A stretch of DNA of 64,000 nt. Origin: Bacteroidia bacterium. GTDB lineage: Bacteria > Bacteroidota > Bacteroidia > AKYH767-A > OLB10. The stretch covers positions 42,355 through 106,354 of the forward strand of contig JBAOIA010000010.1 of NCBI GenBank assembly GCA_037045145.1, written 5' to 3'. The notes beneath the pieces were generated by a model. It did not search any database and had not been told where the DNA came from. It was given only the letters and a program-made list of their open reading frames with translations. Made by a program: the position numbers and the translations under genes. Shown piece by piece: positions 24,801-33,211 of the stretch. The number at the start of each line of letters is the position of its first letter. The first letter of the stretch is position 1.

Positions 24801-27055
24801 CCGGTTGTAGAACCTGCCGTGCTTACCGTAAAACCAATAGTTGAGCATATTGATGCAGGACCGGATGCTGTGCCTGCTGCAGGTGTACCACTACAAGCTA
24901 CAGGAGTATAAACATTAAATGTATAATCTTCTGCTTGTCCATAAGTTATATTGCCACAGGCAGGTGGGCTTAAAGTATAATACTGTGCACGAATACGCAT
25001 ACGGTAATTGCCATCGGCAACTACAGGAACCACAAAACTTCCTGTCCAGCTTGATGCTGTTGCTGATGCATTGTACATAAGTTCGGAGGCATCAAAAACC
25101 ATGTTGTTGTTCCAGTCAACCCAGATGCTGAAGCCGGCACTGCCACCTACATAACTACCACTGAAATTAATGGTTTGTCCTGAATAAGATGAAAGCGTTT
25201 GTGCCGTAAAATCTTCGTAAGCTGTTGTGCCGGAACTTGGATTGGTAATGTTGGTTGTAGCACCTGTTGTGCTGAAATTACTGATATTATCACCGGTGTA
25301 GGTTACCGAAACTGTACAATATCCGGTATAGAAAGTACTAGTAGCCCATGAACTAAAATTACCGCCACCGCAGTCGCTGCGAACATGCAGGTAATAAGTA
25401 GTATTAGCAGTTAAGCCTGTTACACTGGTTGATGTGCCTGCAAATGCAGTGCCCGAAACCGGAGGTGTAGCACTTGTGGAAACAGCATATTCATAACCGT
25501 TTGATGGTACGGGGTTTGGTGCTGTCCAACTGATGTTGGCTGTTGTTGGTGTTGTTGGTGAGCCAAGAAGTGCCGTTGGAGGCAAACAACTTGGTGCATC
25601 ATAAATAGAGAACTCATCTAACCCTTGATTACAAATACCTGAACCGTAATTGGAGTTAGAGGCAAATCTAATCAGTACCGATTGGTTGGCATAAGCTGTT
25701 AAATCAATAGTGTTTTGCGTCCATGCACCAAAAGTTGAATTGTTATTATCATGCTGATAAAGATTAGTCCATGTACTGCCACCGTTGGTACTGATTTTAA
25801 CAGTCATTGGTACCGGACTTGAAGTATAACCACTGGTACCAAGGAAATAATAGTATGACATAAACTTAGGCGTAGCTCCCAAATCAAAAGGAGCAGTAGT
25901 TAAATTGTAGCTGTTATAGCTTGAGCTTGCTAAATAAACATATAAAAACATAAAATGCGTACCTGCTTGAGGAGCCGCTGCACCATTTGACCCATCAGCA
26001 GTAGTAGGTGCCCAATGATAATACGCTCCGGGGTAATCTTCAGATGCTGCCCAACAATTAGGCATGGCAGCACTAAAGCTTTCTGTATATGGGAAAGTGT
26101 TTATAGCTGCACATGGTGTAGTAAATGCTGTACTTGTAGCCCATGAACTAAAATTACCACCACCACAGTTGCTGCGAACATGCAAATAATAAGTTGTTTG
26201 AGCCGTTAAGCCGGTCACGCTGGTAGAAGTACCTGCAAAGGCAGTACCCGAACCCGGAGGTGTAGCACTTGTGGTAACAGCATATTCATAACCGTTTGAT
26301 GGCGGTGTTAATGGTGCTGTCCAGCTGATGTTGGCAGTTGTTGCAGTTGTTGGTGAGCCAACTAAGGCAGTTGGTGCTGCACATGATGGTGTTTGTTCAA
26401 ATCTGAAATCATCAAAGCTCAAATACCATGGACCACCTGTTGCATTCACCCTTACGGCAAAATAATAAGTTCCTGTGGTTGGTGCGATAAAAGTTCGTGT
26501 TTCTTGTACATAAGTTTTGGTAGTGGTAGTACCAGAAGTTACAAATGAACTTCCCATTTGTGTAGCTCCTGTACCACTTTGTACGGTATTGTAGAAAATA
26601 TCGCCTGTCCAGCCGCTGTAATTATCACCGGCCCACCAGAATGAGAAGTCGTAGCTTTGACCGGATGTAAGAGCAAAGCCCGGAGTCCACACAAATTCAT
26701 TTGTTGCAGAATAGGCATCTCTTAAAAATTGAGCACCGGTACGTGCATCAGCATCATTGGAACTGCTTGAATTATTTGTAGTTACCCAATCACCGGATGA
26801 TGGATCTTCCAGCCAACAAGCACTTGGTAAATTAGGAAGCGTTGCGCTTTCAAAGCCTTCTGTCCAGGGTAAACTGCCTATGGCTATACATGGTGTGGTA
26901 AATGCTGCACTTGTAGCCCATGAACTAAAATTACCGCCACCGCAGTCGCTGCGAACATGTAAATAGTAAGTAGTATTAGCCGTTAAGCCGGTTACACTGG
27001 TTGATGTACCTGCAAAGGCAGTGCCCGAAACCGGAGGTGTAGCACTGGTTGTCAC
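21803..27055 (-). CDS. Giant T9SS cargo protein: FN3, MAM-like, GEVED and PKD-like modules, type A sorting domain
   Basis: 1750 residues, the main open part of a gene that continues upstream through frameshifts. Module order: partial FN3, a MAM/jelly-roll-like module (about 55-225), FN3, a second such module (about 315-490), FN3, GEVED domain (about 590-715, IWVDWNNNMVFDASE), Ig/PKD-like spacer, second GEVED (AIWIDFDADGIFQASEQ), then a chain of PKD- and SprB-like repeats and finally a T9SS type A domain (LNVYPNPTAGVLNVEY). It is a surface-exposed or secreted adhesin-like protein. The apparent first Met-like codon is internal: the sequence before it is homologous to other FN3 repeats in the same gene, interrupted by one inserted base near 27079-27088. 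Confidence 0.85.
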   Translation of the reverse strand: MTTSATPPVSGTAFAGTSTSVTGLTANTTYYLHVRSDCGGGNFSSWATSAAFTTPCIAIGSLPWTEGFESATLPNLPSACWLEDPSSGDWVTTNNSSSSNDADARTGAQFLRDAYSATNEFVWTPGFALTSGQSYDFSFWWAGDNYSGWTGDIFYNTVQSGTGATQMGSSFVTSGTTTTKTYVQETRTFIAPTTGTYYFAVRVNATGGPWYLSFDDFRFEQTPSCAAPTALVGSPTTATTANISWTAPLTPPSNGYEYAVTTSATPPGSGTAFAGTSTSVTGLTAQTTYYLHVRSNCGGGNFSSWATSTAFTTPCAAINTFPYTESFSAAMPNCWAASEDYPGAYYHWAPTTADGSNGAAAPQAGTHFMFLYVYLASSSYNSYNLTTAPFDLGATPKFMSYYYFLGTSGYTSSPVPMTVKISTNGGSTWTNLYQHDNNNSTFGAWTQNTIDLTAYANQSVLIRFASNSNYGSGICNQGLDEFSIYDAPSCLPPTALLGSPTTPTTANISWTAPNPVPSNGYEYAVSTSATPPVSGTAFAGTSTSVTGLTANTTYYLHVRSDCGGGNFSSWATSTFYTGYCTVSVTYTGDNISNFSTTGATTNITNPSSGTTAYEDFTAQTLSSYSGQTINFSGSYVGGSAGFSIWVDWNNNMVFDASELMYNASATASSWTGSFVVPVVADGNYRMRIRAQYYTLSPPACGNITYGQAEDYTFNVYTPVACSGTPAAGTASGPASICSTIGFTVSTAGSTTGQTGISGQWYSSTDGGSTWNPISGATAISYNEASGITVPTMYHYVITCSNSGLSATSNDVSVAINLPSACYCTPSTTGGLSYYIDNFTTTGGTTNINQSGGGSASGYTDYSGSVSGEFEPGTTINFSMSVYGGTFGHAIWIDFDADGIFQASEQVVTSSSYLPSPITGSFTIPVNASTGVRRMRILASYTPNNPSNACTNSGSGEYEDYSVNISPPVCISAPTAPLNAGSACADVITNTVLLSWPSLTGATGYDVYFDTVNPPTALVSANQAGLSFNADVSGGAPVYYWMVVPQILGGGSSCNVWSFTLSPAPVPVAGSGGDVCLGNDIYLSADNVDPGQLSGNTYSWTGPNGFNSTSQNPSISNPNASYSGTYTVIVTNQYGCSASASTSLNVNDNPTIAIDSLKNVGCIGGSDGILYVSASGGLSPYDFTSDFINFNSTGVMSNLPTGLSTIYVSDGNGCQAQISGTLTYTSTAPPAQSVIVPMTGMPAYACNGTTVTVSIPAVANATQYTWDGPAGTTFNGNASPYISTTPSVTVLFGTPNGSGYRIGVQAGNGCGSSLRKTQWVRGIVSTPTAVSGATTTCANSSGTYSTAAVDGATSYFWSISGDATVSGNGTSVTVNFGPAWTGGTLCVSAQTPCFNSPSKCLAISASASPLNTISGSFTACPNQTLTFSVPASNGAASYNWTLPSGASGSSSTNTINATFSPSYNSVGNICVSVTSICGVTSAPKCKTVAPGLPSVPPAISGITNGICGQSVSYSVTPVSGISYNWTAPGTITGNGNSTISVQYGSLTTGSVCVTASNSCGSSAARCIAVKGTPNSPVSLTALPSSWCANTDGIEFTADMSNTSGSYTISWNYPASPIASYVAGGGNSNVLTLDWGTGNGSVIVNVSNGCGTGSKALAVTVGCKEGEMASVNKLNVYPNPTAGVLNVEYTAEKGTAQVTVLDLSGRVVMTQSHTNVSGQNNMQLDLSKVAKGAYMLNVQTEGSNNQVRVVVE

Positions 27056-27800
27056 AGCATATTCATAACCGTTTGATGGTGAGGGTTAAAGGTGCTGTCC
27101 AACCAATGTTGGCAGTGGTTGCTGTAGTTGGTGAGCCAAGAAGTGCCGTTGGAGGTAAACAACTTGGTGCATCATAAATAGAAAACTCATCTAACCCTTG
27201 ATCACAAATACCTGAACCGTAATTTGAGTTAGAGGCAAATCTAATCAATACTGATTGATTGGCATAAGCTGTTAAATCAATAGTGTTTTGTGTCCATGCA
27301 CCAAACGTTGAATTATTATTATCATGTTGATAAAGATTAGTCCAGGTACTTCCACCGTTGGTACTGATTTTAACAGTCATTGGTACCGGGCTTGAAGTGT
27401 AACCACTGGCACCCAAGAAATAATAGTATGACATAAACTTAGGTGTAGCTCCTAAATCAAAAGGAGCAGTAGTTAAATTGTAGCTGTTATAGCTTGAGCT
27501 TGCTAAATAAACATACAAATACATAAAGTGTGTGCCTGCTTGAGGAGCAGCTGCGCCATGTGTCACATCAGCAGTAGTAGGTGCCCAATGATAAGAAGCT
27601 CCCGCAATATCTTCAGTTGCAGTATAGCAATTAGGCATCGTTGCATTAAAACTTTCTGTATATGGGAAAGTGTTTACAGCGATACATGGTGTAGTAAATG
27701 CTGCACTTGTTACCCATGCACTATAATCACTGCCACCGCAGTAGCTTCTTACATGCAGGTAATAAGTGGTTTGTGCTGTTAAGCCACTTACACTGGTTGA
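25376..27800 (-). repeat. Four near-identical FN3-encoding repeats and a duplicated 560-base module
   Basis: A segment of about 110 bases encoding TTYYLHVRS and GTAFAGTSTSV recurs near 25376, 26166, 26941 and 27740. In addition a block of about 550 bases at 25560-26110 is repeated at 27132-27680 with only scattered substitutions. Both repeats lie in frame inside the giant gene and reflect internal module duplication. Confidence 0.85.
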
Positions 27801-28666
27801 TGTGCCTGCAAAGGCAGTTCCTGATGGTGGTGGAACAGCACTGGTAGTTATAGCATATTCATAGCCATTTGATGGTGGTGTTAAAGGACTCGCAGCTGTC
27901 CAGCTAATGTTAGCAGTGGTTGCTGTAGTTGGTGAGCCAACTGAAGCACTTGGCGCCGCGCATGATGGAATGGAGTCCATGTGTAAGTTAATCCACCGTT
28001 GCCGGAGGCTATGAACTAGCACTCCATCGTCATTGTTCACTCAACAATACCAGCTGTAGGCAGCCCAGTTAGTAGTGGTTGTCCTGCGGAAGGTGTTGCT
28101 CTGATACCAACTTGGGGGATAAATGCACTATTAGAATATGTTTGCCAAAGTTATTTGAATAAAATGGTAGTTTCAAACAACTTAATCTGAAAACTTAACG
28201 TATCGTTAGTGTTGCCAGAAGTAAGATTAAAATCAGGAAACCGGTAAGTAGGCACTAACCTACTCCTTAATTTCATACACTACTGCACCTCCGTTTCTTC
28301 CATCTTGCACAACCGGCTATGGCTCCGGTGTTGGATGTCGTAGATATGGGTAATAAGAATAGTGGGTGTGCTCCTAATCTGATATGCCCGTTACTAACGC
28401 TAAAAAGGATGCGTGTAGGCATTGCGTGCCACCGAGATTGACACGTAAATGGCATTGGCAACATTGCCGGCGAGCATTTCCATCATGCCCACTTATAAGT
28501 TGTGTCCACCGTTCACCGGTCGTAAAAGTCTTCCAAGCAAAGTCCTCAGTAAAAGCATAGTAGCAATTTGCGCCTGTGCGCCTGTTGTCCACAGCATTGC
28601 CGACATGAGGCAACACCATAATAATAATAAACATCTGCGTGTTCGATTTTTGGTTTTTTCTACCAT
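27056..28666 (-). pseudogene. Frameshifted 5' part of the giant T9SS gene, including its signal peptide
   Basis: The natural start is the ATG at 28666 (minus): MVEKTKNRTRRC followed by a hydrophobic core and TTGAQAQ, a perfect signal peptide. After it the frame breaks repeatedly. Recognisable pieces appear in alternating frames: AFTEDFAWKTF, VANAIYVSISVARNAY, FSVSNGHIRLGAHP, GRNGGAVVYEIKE, TNDTLSFQIKLFETT and PQVGIRATPS. These match the N-terminal domain that precedes FN3 repeats in many Bacteroidota T9SS proteins. From about 28017 to 27063 one frame stays open for roughly 320 residues (FN3, MAM-like, FN3), then a +1 shift near 27079-27088 moves into the 1750-residue frame. Either the gene has decayed at its 5' end or the assembly carries indel errors here. 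Confidence 0.7.
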
Positions 28667-28976
28667 GATAAATTTGATTTTAGTTAAACATTTATTTATA
28701 AAAAAATTTTGCGACTACATTAAATTAAACCGAAATTGAAAAGCGCAATTAAAAAAGACCTTTGGGTCTTGTAGAAGAGCATCTAAATGCAAACTCGGAA
28801 ATTGAAATCGGCCTCAATATTATTCATTTAATATTAATTAAACAAGTACATAAAAGTATTTTGAAACTTGTATGACAATCCAAAAACATTATCACATCAT
28901 TATCAATGAATTAATTATTTTTAATAAGAAAAACCACAAAACTGATTGTAATCATTCCTTAATAAAAATCAAAAGT
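28667..28976. other. Intergenic region, AT-rich
   Basis: About 310 bases between two minus-strand genes. It holds a terminator for the upstream minus-strand gene (28750-28772). It must also hold the promoter of the giant gene, but I see no exact TAnnTTTG box. No RNA gene is evident. Confidence 0.5.
28750..28772 (-). terminator. Rho-independent terminator (minus strand)
   Basis: On the minus strand AAGACC, 4-base loop, GGTCTT, then TTTT. It lies about 200 bases downstream of the DUF6427-like gene. Confidence 0.6.
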
Positions 28977-29966
28977 TTATAGGTTAGCGTATCCTAAAGC
29001 AATGAGTAAAATAAAAACTGTTGAAAGAAATTCGAACCACCAATTTTTATGAATGGCAATAAAATAATAACTCAAAAACAAACAAACCGGAGGAATCAGT
29101 ACTATAAAACGTGTCACACTTTGTTGAACAGGAATTAAAATTATCATTAACAGAAAAATAAACAATAACATAAAGCATAACTGAAATTTTCGCATGCGGA
29201 TAACATTCTTGCTATAATTTGCATAAAGTTTCAAAAACGATAAAAATAAAATTATTGCAATTGAGACAGCAGGAATCATATAGTGTAATTTAACTGCATG
29301 CCATTTAATTACCGGTAACCACGAATCTGTATTTACTTCTGTATTGCGTAAATGCAAATTGTCTGTCACCAAAAGAAAAGTAAACAAAAGTATAGCCGGA
29401 GTTAAAAGCCCAAGTACAGAAGCAGCCCACTCACGCCAGTTAAATGGACGTAAAATGGCAATACACAGGAACATAAAAACTACCAATAATGCCATAGGCA
29501 AATAACACAATATCATTAACGAAAAAACAATACCTGTATCAAATGCACGGGTAACAGGACGCTCTGATTTATACATTGTAAAAATTTTCCATAGGGCAAC
29601 AGGCATTAATGTGTTGACTAAAAGAAAAGGACTAAGTGCTAAAAATCCGGGTAAAAGTCCATAGAGGATAATAAAAATGATTACAGGAATGTTGCTGCTT
29701 TTGTATAAAACTTCAAACCGGTTGATGAGCAGATTAAACAAATAGGCCTGTGTGGTGATGAGTACAAAAATTAATGAAGGTACAGCCCATTTAACAGACG
29801 TAATGTTACTATCAATTAACAAGGCATACAATAGACCATGATTCATGTCTTTGATAATTACAACCCCTTGAGTATAAGTGTTGAGAAGCACTAATGCCAG
29901 TGTTATAACCGGCACCAAAAACAATGGCGGTGTTTGCGAAGATTTAAACAACCTGACGATCAACAT
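28977..29966 (-). CDS. DUF6427-like polytopic membrane protein
   Basis: A 329-residue protein with about nine to ten hydrophobic helices and short loops. The N-terminal MLIVRLFKSSQTPPLFLVP and the pattern of helices resemble the DUF6427 family of Bacteroidota, often found near a small membrane protein gene and uracil phosphoribosyltransferase. Here the divergent neighbour at 30039 is such a small membrane protein. Function is unknown. Family assignment is from memory of the general pattern and is not certain. Confidence 0.65.
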   Translation of the reverse strand: MLIVRLFKSSQTPPLFLVPVITLALVLLNTYTQGVVIIKDMNHGLLYALLIDSNITSVKWAVPSLIFVLITTQAYLFNLLINRFEVLYKSSNIPVIIFIILYGLLPGFLALSPFLLVNTLMPVALWKIFTMYKSERPVTRAFDTGIVFSLMILCYLPMALLVVFMFLCIAILRPFNWREWAASVLGLLTPAILLFTFLLVTDNLHLRNTEVNTDSWLPVIKWHAVKLHYMIPAVSIAIILFLSFLKLYANYSKNVIRMRKFQLCFMLLFIFLLMIILIPVQQSVTRFIVLIPPVCLFLSYYFIAIHKNWWFEFLSTVFILLIALGYANL

Positions 29967-30012
29967 TTTTTCGGCAACTTTGTGGCTGCGAATATCTGTA
30001 TTTGAATTTTAT

Positions 30013-30020
30013 TATTTTTG
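30013..30020 (+). promoter_or_regulatory. -7 box TATTTTTG
   Basis: Exact TAnnTTTG match, 18 bases before the ATG of the small membrane protein. It overlaps the TTG at 30018, ruling that codon out as start. Confidence 0.5.
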
Positions 30021-30038
30021 CAAAAAAAAATATTGAAT

Positions 30039-30242
30039 ATGTTAAACTCATTCTGGAACGGCATAGCTGCATTTTTTGAATTTATTTTCAACTTAGTAAA
30101 ACCTATTGGAAAATCTGTAGATATATTATTTATGGTTTTTATAGCAATTGGTATATTATATTGGCTTATATACGAACAAAAAGTAATGGGCGGAAAAACC
30201 CGTAACTACCTTGCTGATAAAGTGAAAGAAAAAAATAAATAA
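30039..30242 (+). CDS. Small single-helix membrane protein (DUF6341-like)
   Basis: A 67-residue protein: amphipathic N-terminus MLNSFWNGIAAFFEFIF, one helix at about 28-46 (ILFMVFIAIGILYWLIY) and a basic tail ending KEKNK. Size, topology and divergent position next to the DUF6427-like gene recall the DUF6341 family; this is inference. ATG 30039 is used because the in-frame TTG at 30018 lies in the -7 box. It is monocistronic, closed by a strong terminator. Confidence 0.6.
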   Translation: MLNSFWNGIAAFFEFIFNLVKPIGKSVDILFMVFIAIGILYWLIYEQKVMGGKTRNYLADKVKEKNK

Positions 30243-30276
30243 CCGTTTGACAATTATACCATTGTAAAAAACCTTC

Positions 30277-30300
30277 AGGCAGCCAAAGGCTGCCTTTATT
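30277..30300 (+). terminator. Rho-independent terminator
   Basis: AGGCAGCC, 3-base loop, GGCTGCCT, then a T-rich tail. Confidence 0.8.
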
Positions 30301-30351
30301 ATTATTACAGATAAGTAATTATCATTTTCAAACTTCCTTCCATCAATTTTA

Positions 30352-30359
30352 TACCTTTG
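30352..30359 (+). promoter_or_regulatory. -7 box TACCTTTG upstream of ctaB
   Basis: Exact TAnnTTTG match, 27 bases before the ctaB ATG. Probably the promoter for ctaB and the following subunit III gene. Confidence 0.55.
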
Positions 30360-30386
30360 CATTCCAAATTTTTTTCTTTTGTTTAA

Positions 30387-31274
30387 ATGTTGAAGACAAC
30401 AATGGTTGTTGCACCACGTAACTTTACTGCCAGACTTGTAGATTATGGACAGTTGTTTAAACTACGGTTGGCCTCGTTAGTAGTTCTTTCTGCTGCATTA
30501 GCTTTTCTTATAGGCTCAACAACCATAGATTATACAAAGCTATGGCTGCTTGTTTTGGGCGGCTTTTTAGTTACAGGCTCCTCAAACGGCCTGAATCAGA
30601 TTTACGAAAGACGCACCGATAAAATAATGAAGCGAACAAGACAACGTCCGCTTCCTGACAGCAGAATGTCGCTTACAGAATCGCTGATTGTAACAATAAC
30701 TGCCGGTTTAGTGGGTTTGTTTATTCTCACCTACTTCATTAACCTGTACAGCGGTATATTGGGGTTGATTGCTTTAGTAAGTTATGCTTTTGCCTATACA
30801 CCCTTAAAAGGTGTTACCCCATTATCAGTTTTTGTTGGGGCGTTTCCGGGTGCAATTCCTACCCTGCTTGGCTGGGTTGCTGCAACCGGTGAGTTCAGTT
30901 ATCAGGGTTGGATACTTTTTTCGATTCAATTCATGTGGCAGTTTCCACATTTTTGGGCTATTGCCTGGAAACTCTATGACGACTATATGAGTGCCGGCTT
31001 TCAACTGCTTCCTTCAGGTGGCAAAAACGCTGCCTCTGCATTTCAAACAACTATTTATACTTTTACACTCATACCCATAGGTTTGCTGCCCTACTACAGC
31101 GGTATGAGTGGTATTATATCTGCAACAGTCATTACTCTTGCAGGCATTCTATTTTTTATGCAAAGCCTTTATTTATTAAAAACATGTTCGGACAATGCGG
31201 CAAAAAATCTGATGTTCGGGTCGTTTATATACCTGCCTGTAGTTTTAATTGCAATACTATTGGATAAAGTTTAA
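30387..31274 (+). CDS. ctaB: Protohaem IX farnesyltransferase (haem O synthase)
   Basis: A 295-residue UbiA-family enzyme that adds farnesyl to haem B to give haem O for oxidase maturation. The first motif NGLNQIYERRTDKIMKRTR matches the CtaB consensus (N-x7-D-x2-M-x-R-T-x2-R-P), and the second region near residue 190 reads FPHFWAIAWKLYDDYMSAGF, also typical. About eight to nine helices. It opens the cluster of oxidase subunit III, III, IV, SCO and DUF420 genes, in the order usual for the cytochrome c oxidase operon of Bacteroidota; the cognate A-family subunits I and II are not upstream here. Confidence 0.93.
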   Translation: MLKTTMVVAPRNFTARLVDYGQLFKLRLASLVVLSAALAFLIGSTTIDYTKLWLLVLGGFLVTGSSNGLNQIYERRTDKIMKRTRQRPLPDSRMSLTESLIVTITAGLVGLFILTYFINLYSGILGLIALVSYAFAYTPLKGVTPLSVFVGAFPGAIPTLLGWVAATGEFSYQGWILFSIQFMWQFPHFWAIAWKLYDDYMSAGFQLLPSGGKNAASAFQTTIYTFTLIPIGLLPYYSGMSGIISATVITLAGILFFMQSLYLLKTCSDNAAKNLMFGSFIYLPVVLIAILLDKV

Positions 31275-31279
31275 TTAAT

Positions 31280-31858
31280 ATGAATACAGCAACAACAATG
31301 GAAGAGGAGAATAATTATACGGGAATTCCTACAGCAAAAATATTATTGTGGATAGCCATGGCCAGTATGGTTATGTTATTTGCCGGTTTAACAAGTGCCT
31401 ATATTGTTCGTAAAAACGAAGGTAACTGGATTGAATTTAGTTTACCCAAGATGTTTACCATAAGCACTATTACAATTATCATTAGCAGTTTTATAATTCA
31501 ATATGCTGTTTATGCAATCAAAAAAAATCTGCTGAATCAGGTAAAAATTGCTGTTGTAACCACTCTTGTGCTAGGTATTGTCTTTGTCTTTATGCAGTTT
31601 TATGCCTGGACGGTAATGGTTAAAAATGGAATCCATTTTGTTGGAAATCCATCAGGGTCTTTTATCTATGTGTTGTCCGGAATGCACATACTACACCTTG
31701 CCGGAGGAATAATTTCCATGATTGTGATATCCGCAAAATCTATTCTTGAAAAATATTCAGCTAAAAACTATTTAGGACTTCAGTTAGGCGTCATATTCTG
31801 GCATTTTCTTGATATCCTATGGGTTTATCTATTTGTATTTGTTACCTTCATAGCCTGA
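31280..31858 (+). CDS. Cytochrome c oxidase subunit III family protein (short form)
   Basis: A 192-residue protein with five hydrophobic helices, 5 bases after ctaB. SMVMLFAGLTSAYIVRKNEG and the C-terminal pair SGMHILHLAGGI and IFWHFLDILWVYLF are subunit III signatures (His/Glu or His/Asp positions that contact phospholipid in the mitochondrial enzyme). Two consecutive subunit III paralogues are common in Bacteroidota caa3-type operons; this is the short one. Confidence 0.88.
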   Translation: MNTATTMEEENNYTGIPTAKILLWIAMASMVMLFAGLTSAYIVRKNEGNWIEFSLPKMFTISTITIIISSFIIQYAVYAIKKNLLNQVKIAVVTTLVLGIVFVFMQFYAWTVMVKNGIHFVGNPSGSFIYVLSGMHILHLAGGIISMIVISAKSILEKYSAKNYLGLQLGVIFWHFLDILWVYLFVFVTFIA

Positions 31859-31866
31859 TAGGCTAT
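31850..31866 (+). terminator. Hairpin straddling the stop codon, possible attenuator
   Basis: ATAGCCT, 3-base loop, AGGCTAT, followed by ACTTTT. The stem contains the stop codon of the first subunit III gene. The weak T run suggests partial termination at most. Confidence 0.35.
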
Positions 31867-31992
31867 ACTTTTATGCCAATCTTTCAATGAATTAGGGTTA
31901 AATGACCGAAAATTTTACAATAAATTGATGAATTGGAAAAAAAATTAAATATTTGCATCCTGTTAAATTAATTTCAAGACTCCTAACTTAAT

Positions 31993-32808
31993 ATGTCAAC
32001 AGCAACTGAAGCAAAATCAAAATCGATCTGGGGCGGTGGTATATCACCATTCAATGTAAGCTGGGGAAAAATGTTTATGTGGTTTTTCCTGGTTTCTGAT
32101 GCGTTTACTTTCTCAACCCTTCTTGTGGCTTATGGTACCATGCGCCACCGTTTTACCGATATATGGCCTGCACCGGGTGATGTGTTTACGCACTTCCCTT
32201 TTATTCATGGTCATGTGCCATTAGCCTACGTTGGATTAATGACTTTTATCCTCATCATGAGCTCGGTAACCATGGTGCTGGCTGTAGATGCCGGACATCA
32301 GCGCAACAATAAAAGTGTAGCCATGTGGTTGGGATTAACTATAGTTGGTGGTCTTATGTTCTTAGGAAGTCAGGCATGGGAGTGGTATCACTTCATTCAT
32401 GGTTCTAAAGAAGGCACTTATGTACTTGCAGATGGCCGTTTTGCCCGTACAGACGATTATGAACCCGGCAAGTTGTTTTTCTGGCATAGTCATCAAAAAA
32501 CAGTTGTTGAAGGTGCAGAAGCAGAAAAGCTTAAAGCATCTGCTGTACGTAACATAAAAGGCGCAAATATGACTGAGAATGAGTATGGCAACACCCCTTT
32601 ATTTGCCAACTTCTTTTTCTTTATAACAGGCTTTCACGGTTTCCACGTTTTCAGTGGTGTCGTCATCAATATTATAATTTTTATCAATGTGCTGAATGGC
32701 GTTTACAAAAGGCGCGGACATTATGAACAGGTTGAAAAATCCGGTCTCTACTGGCACTTTGTGGATTTGGTTTGGGTATTTGTATTCACCTTCTTCTATT
32801 TAGTTTAA
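31993..32808 (+). CDS. Cytochrome c oxidase subunit III family protein (long form)
   Basis: A 271-residue subunit III with helices near 25-45, 75-95, 110-130, 205-230 and 245-270. Signatures include FFFITGFHGFHVFSGV and GLYWHFVDLVWVFVFTFFYL. Between helices 3 and 4 it carries a polar insertion of about 60 residues (HGSKEGTYVLADGRF onward) that distinguishes it from the short paralogue. It is separated from the previous gene by 134 bases, so it may have its own promoter in addition to readthrough. Confidence 0.9.
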   Translation: MSTATEAKSKSIWGGGISPFNVSWGKMFMWFFLVSDAFTFSTLLVAYGTMRHRFTDIWPAPGDVFTHFPFIHGHVPLAYVGLMTFILIMSSVTMVLAVDAGHQRNNKSVAMWLGLTIVGGLMFLGSQAWEWYHFIHGSKEGTYVLADGRFARTDDYEPGKLFFWHSHQKTVVEGAEAEKLKASAVRNIKGANMTENEYGNTPLFANFFFFITGFHGFHVFSGVVINIIIFINVLNGVYKRRGHYEQVEKSGLYWHFVDLVWVFVFTFFYLV

Positions 32809-32834
32809 CTAACCTCTTAAAGAATATTAAAAGT

Positions 32835-33200
32835 ATGAGTCATAACGAACATAATGAACATAAGCCACACGGTTACTATACCGGTGATATACACAATCAG
32901 TTTGTAGAAGAACATTACGACCCTACAGCTAAAAGAATTATCTGGCGCACATTCTGGATATTACTTATTGCTACAATTGTTGAAGTTGCAATTGCATTTA
33001 TTCCAATGCATAAAGATTTACTGCAATGGATATTTGTTGCCTTGACAATTTTTAAGTCAGCATATATTGTTGGTGTATTTATGCACCTTGGAAAAGAAAA
33101 GAAGAGCTTGCAGTACACCATTCTTTTACCATTCTTTTTAATTGTATATATGATAGCAATTTGCCTTATTGAAGGCGTGTATCTGTTCCATATAGGATAG
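32835..33200 (+). CDS. Cytochrome c oxidase subunit IV (caa3-type)
   Basis: A 121-residue protein with a His-rich N-terminus (MSHNEHNEHKPHGYY) and three helices. The motif IFKSAYIVGVFMHLGKEKK is diagnostic of prokaryotic COX IV. ATG 32835 is preferred: the frame extends upstream into the end of the subunit III gene, but the residues there are a shadow of it. The His-rich start could bind metal, though this is speculation. Confidence 0.9.
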   Translation: MSHNEHNEHKPHGYYTGDIHNQFVEEHYDPTAKRIIWRTFWILLIATIVEVAIAFIPMHKDLLQWIFVALTIFKSAYIVGVFMHLGKEKKSLQYTILLPFFLIVYMIAICLIEGVYLFHIG

Positions 33201-33211
33201 CAATTTTTATC

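Noticed and set aside
25376..27800. CRISPR-like or IS repeats
   Set aside because: The repeats are in frame and encode FN3 and MAM-like modules of one protein; no transposase or terminal inverted repeats.
28273..28634. Independent small genes of 63 and 86 codons on the minus strand
   Set aside because: Their translations are frame-shifted pieces of the N-terminal domain of the giant T9SS protein.
15172..33200. One single oxidase formed by the 15-18 kb and 30-33 kb genes
   Set aside because: The first cluster is B-family/NOR-like, which does not use subunits III and IV of the A-family type. The second cluster has the usual A-family assembly order and should serve subunits I and II encoded elsewhere.
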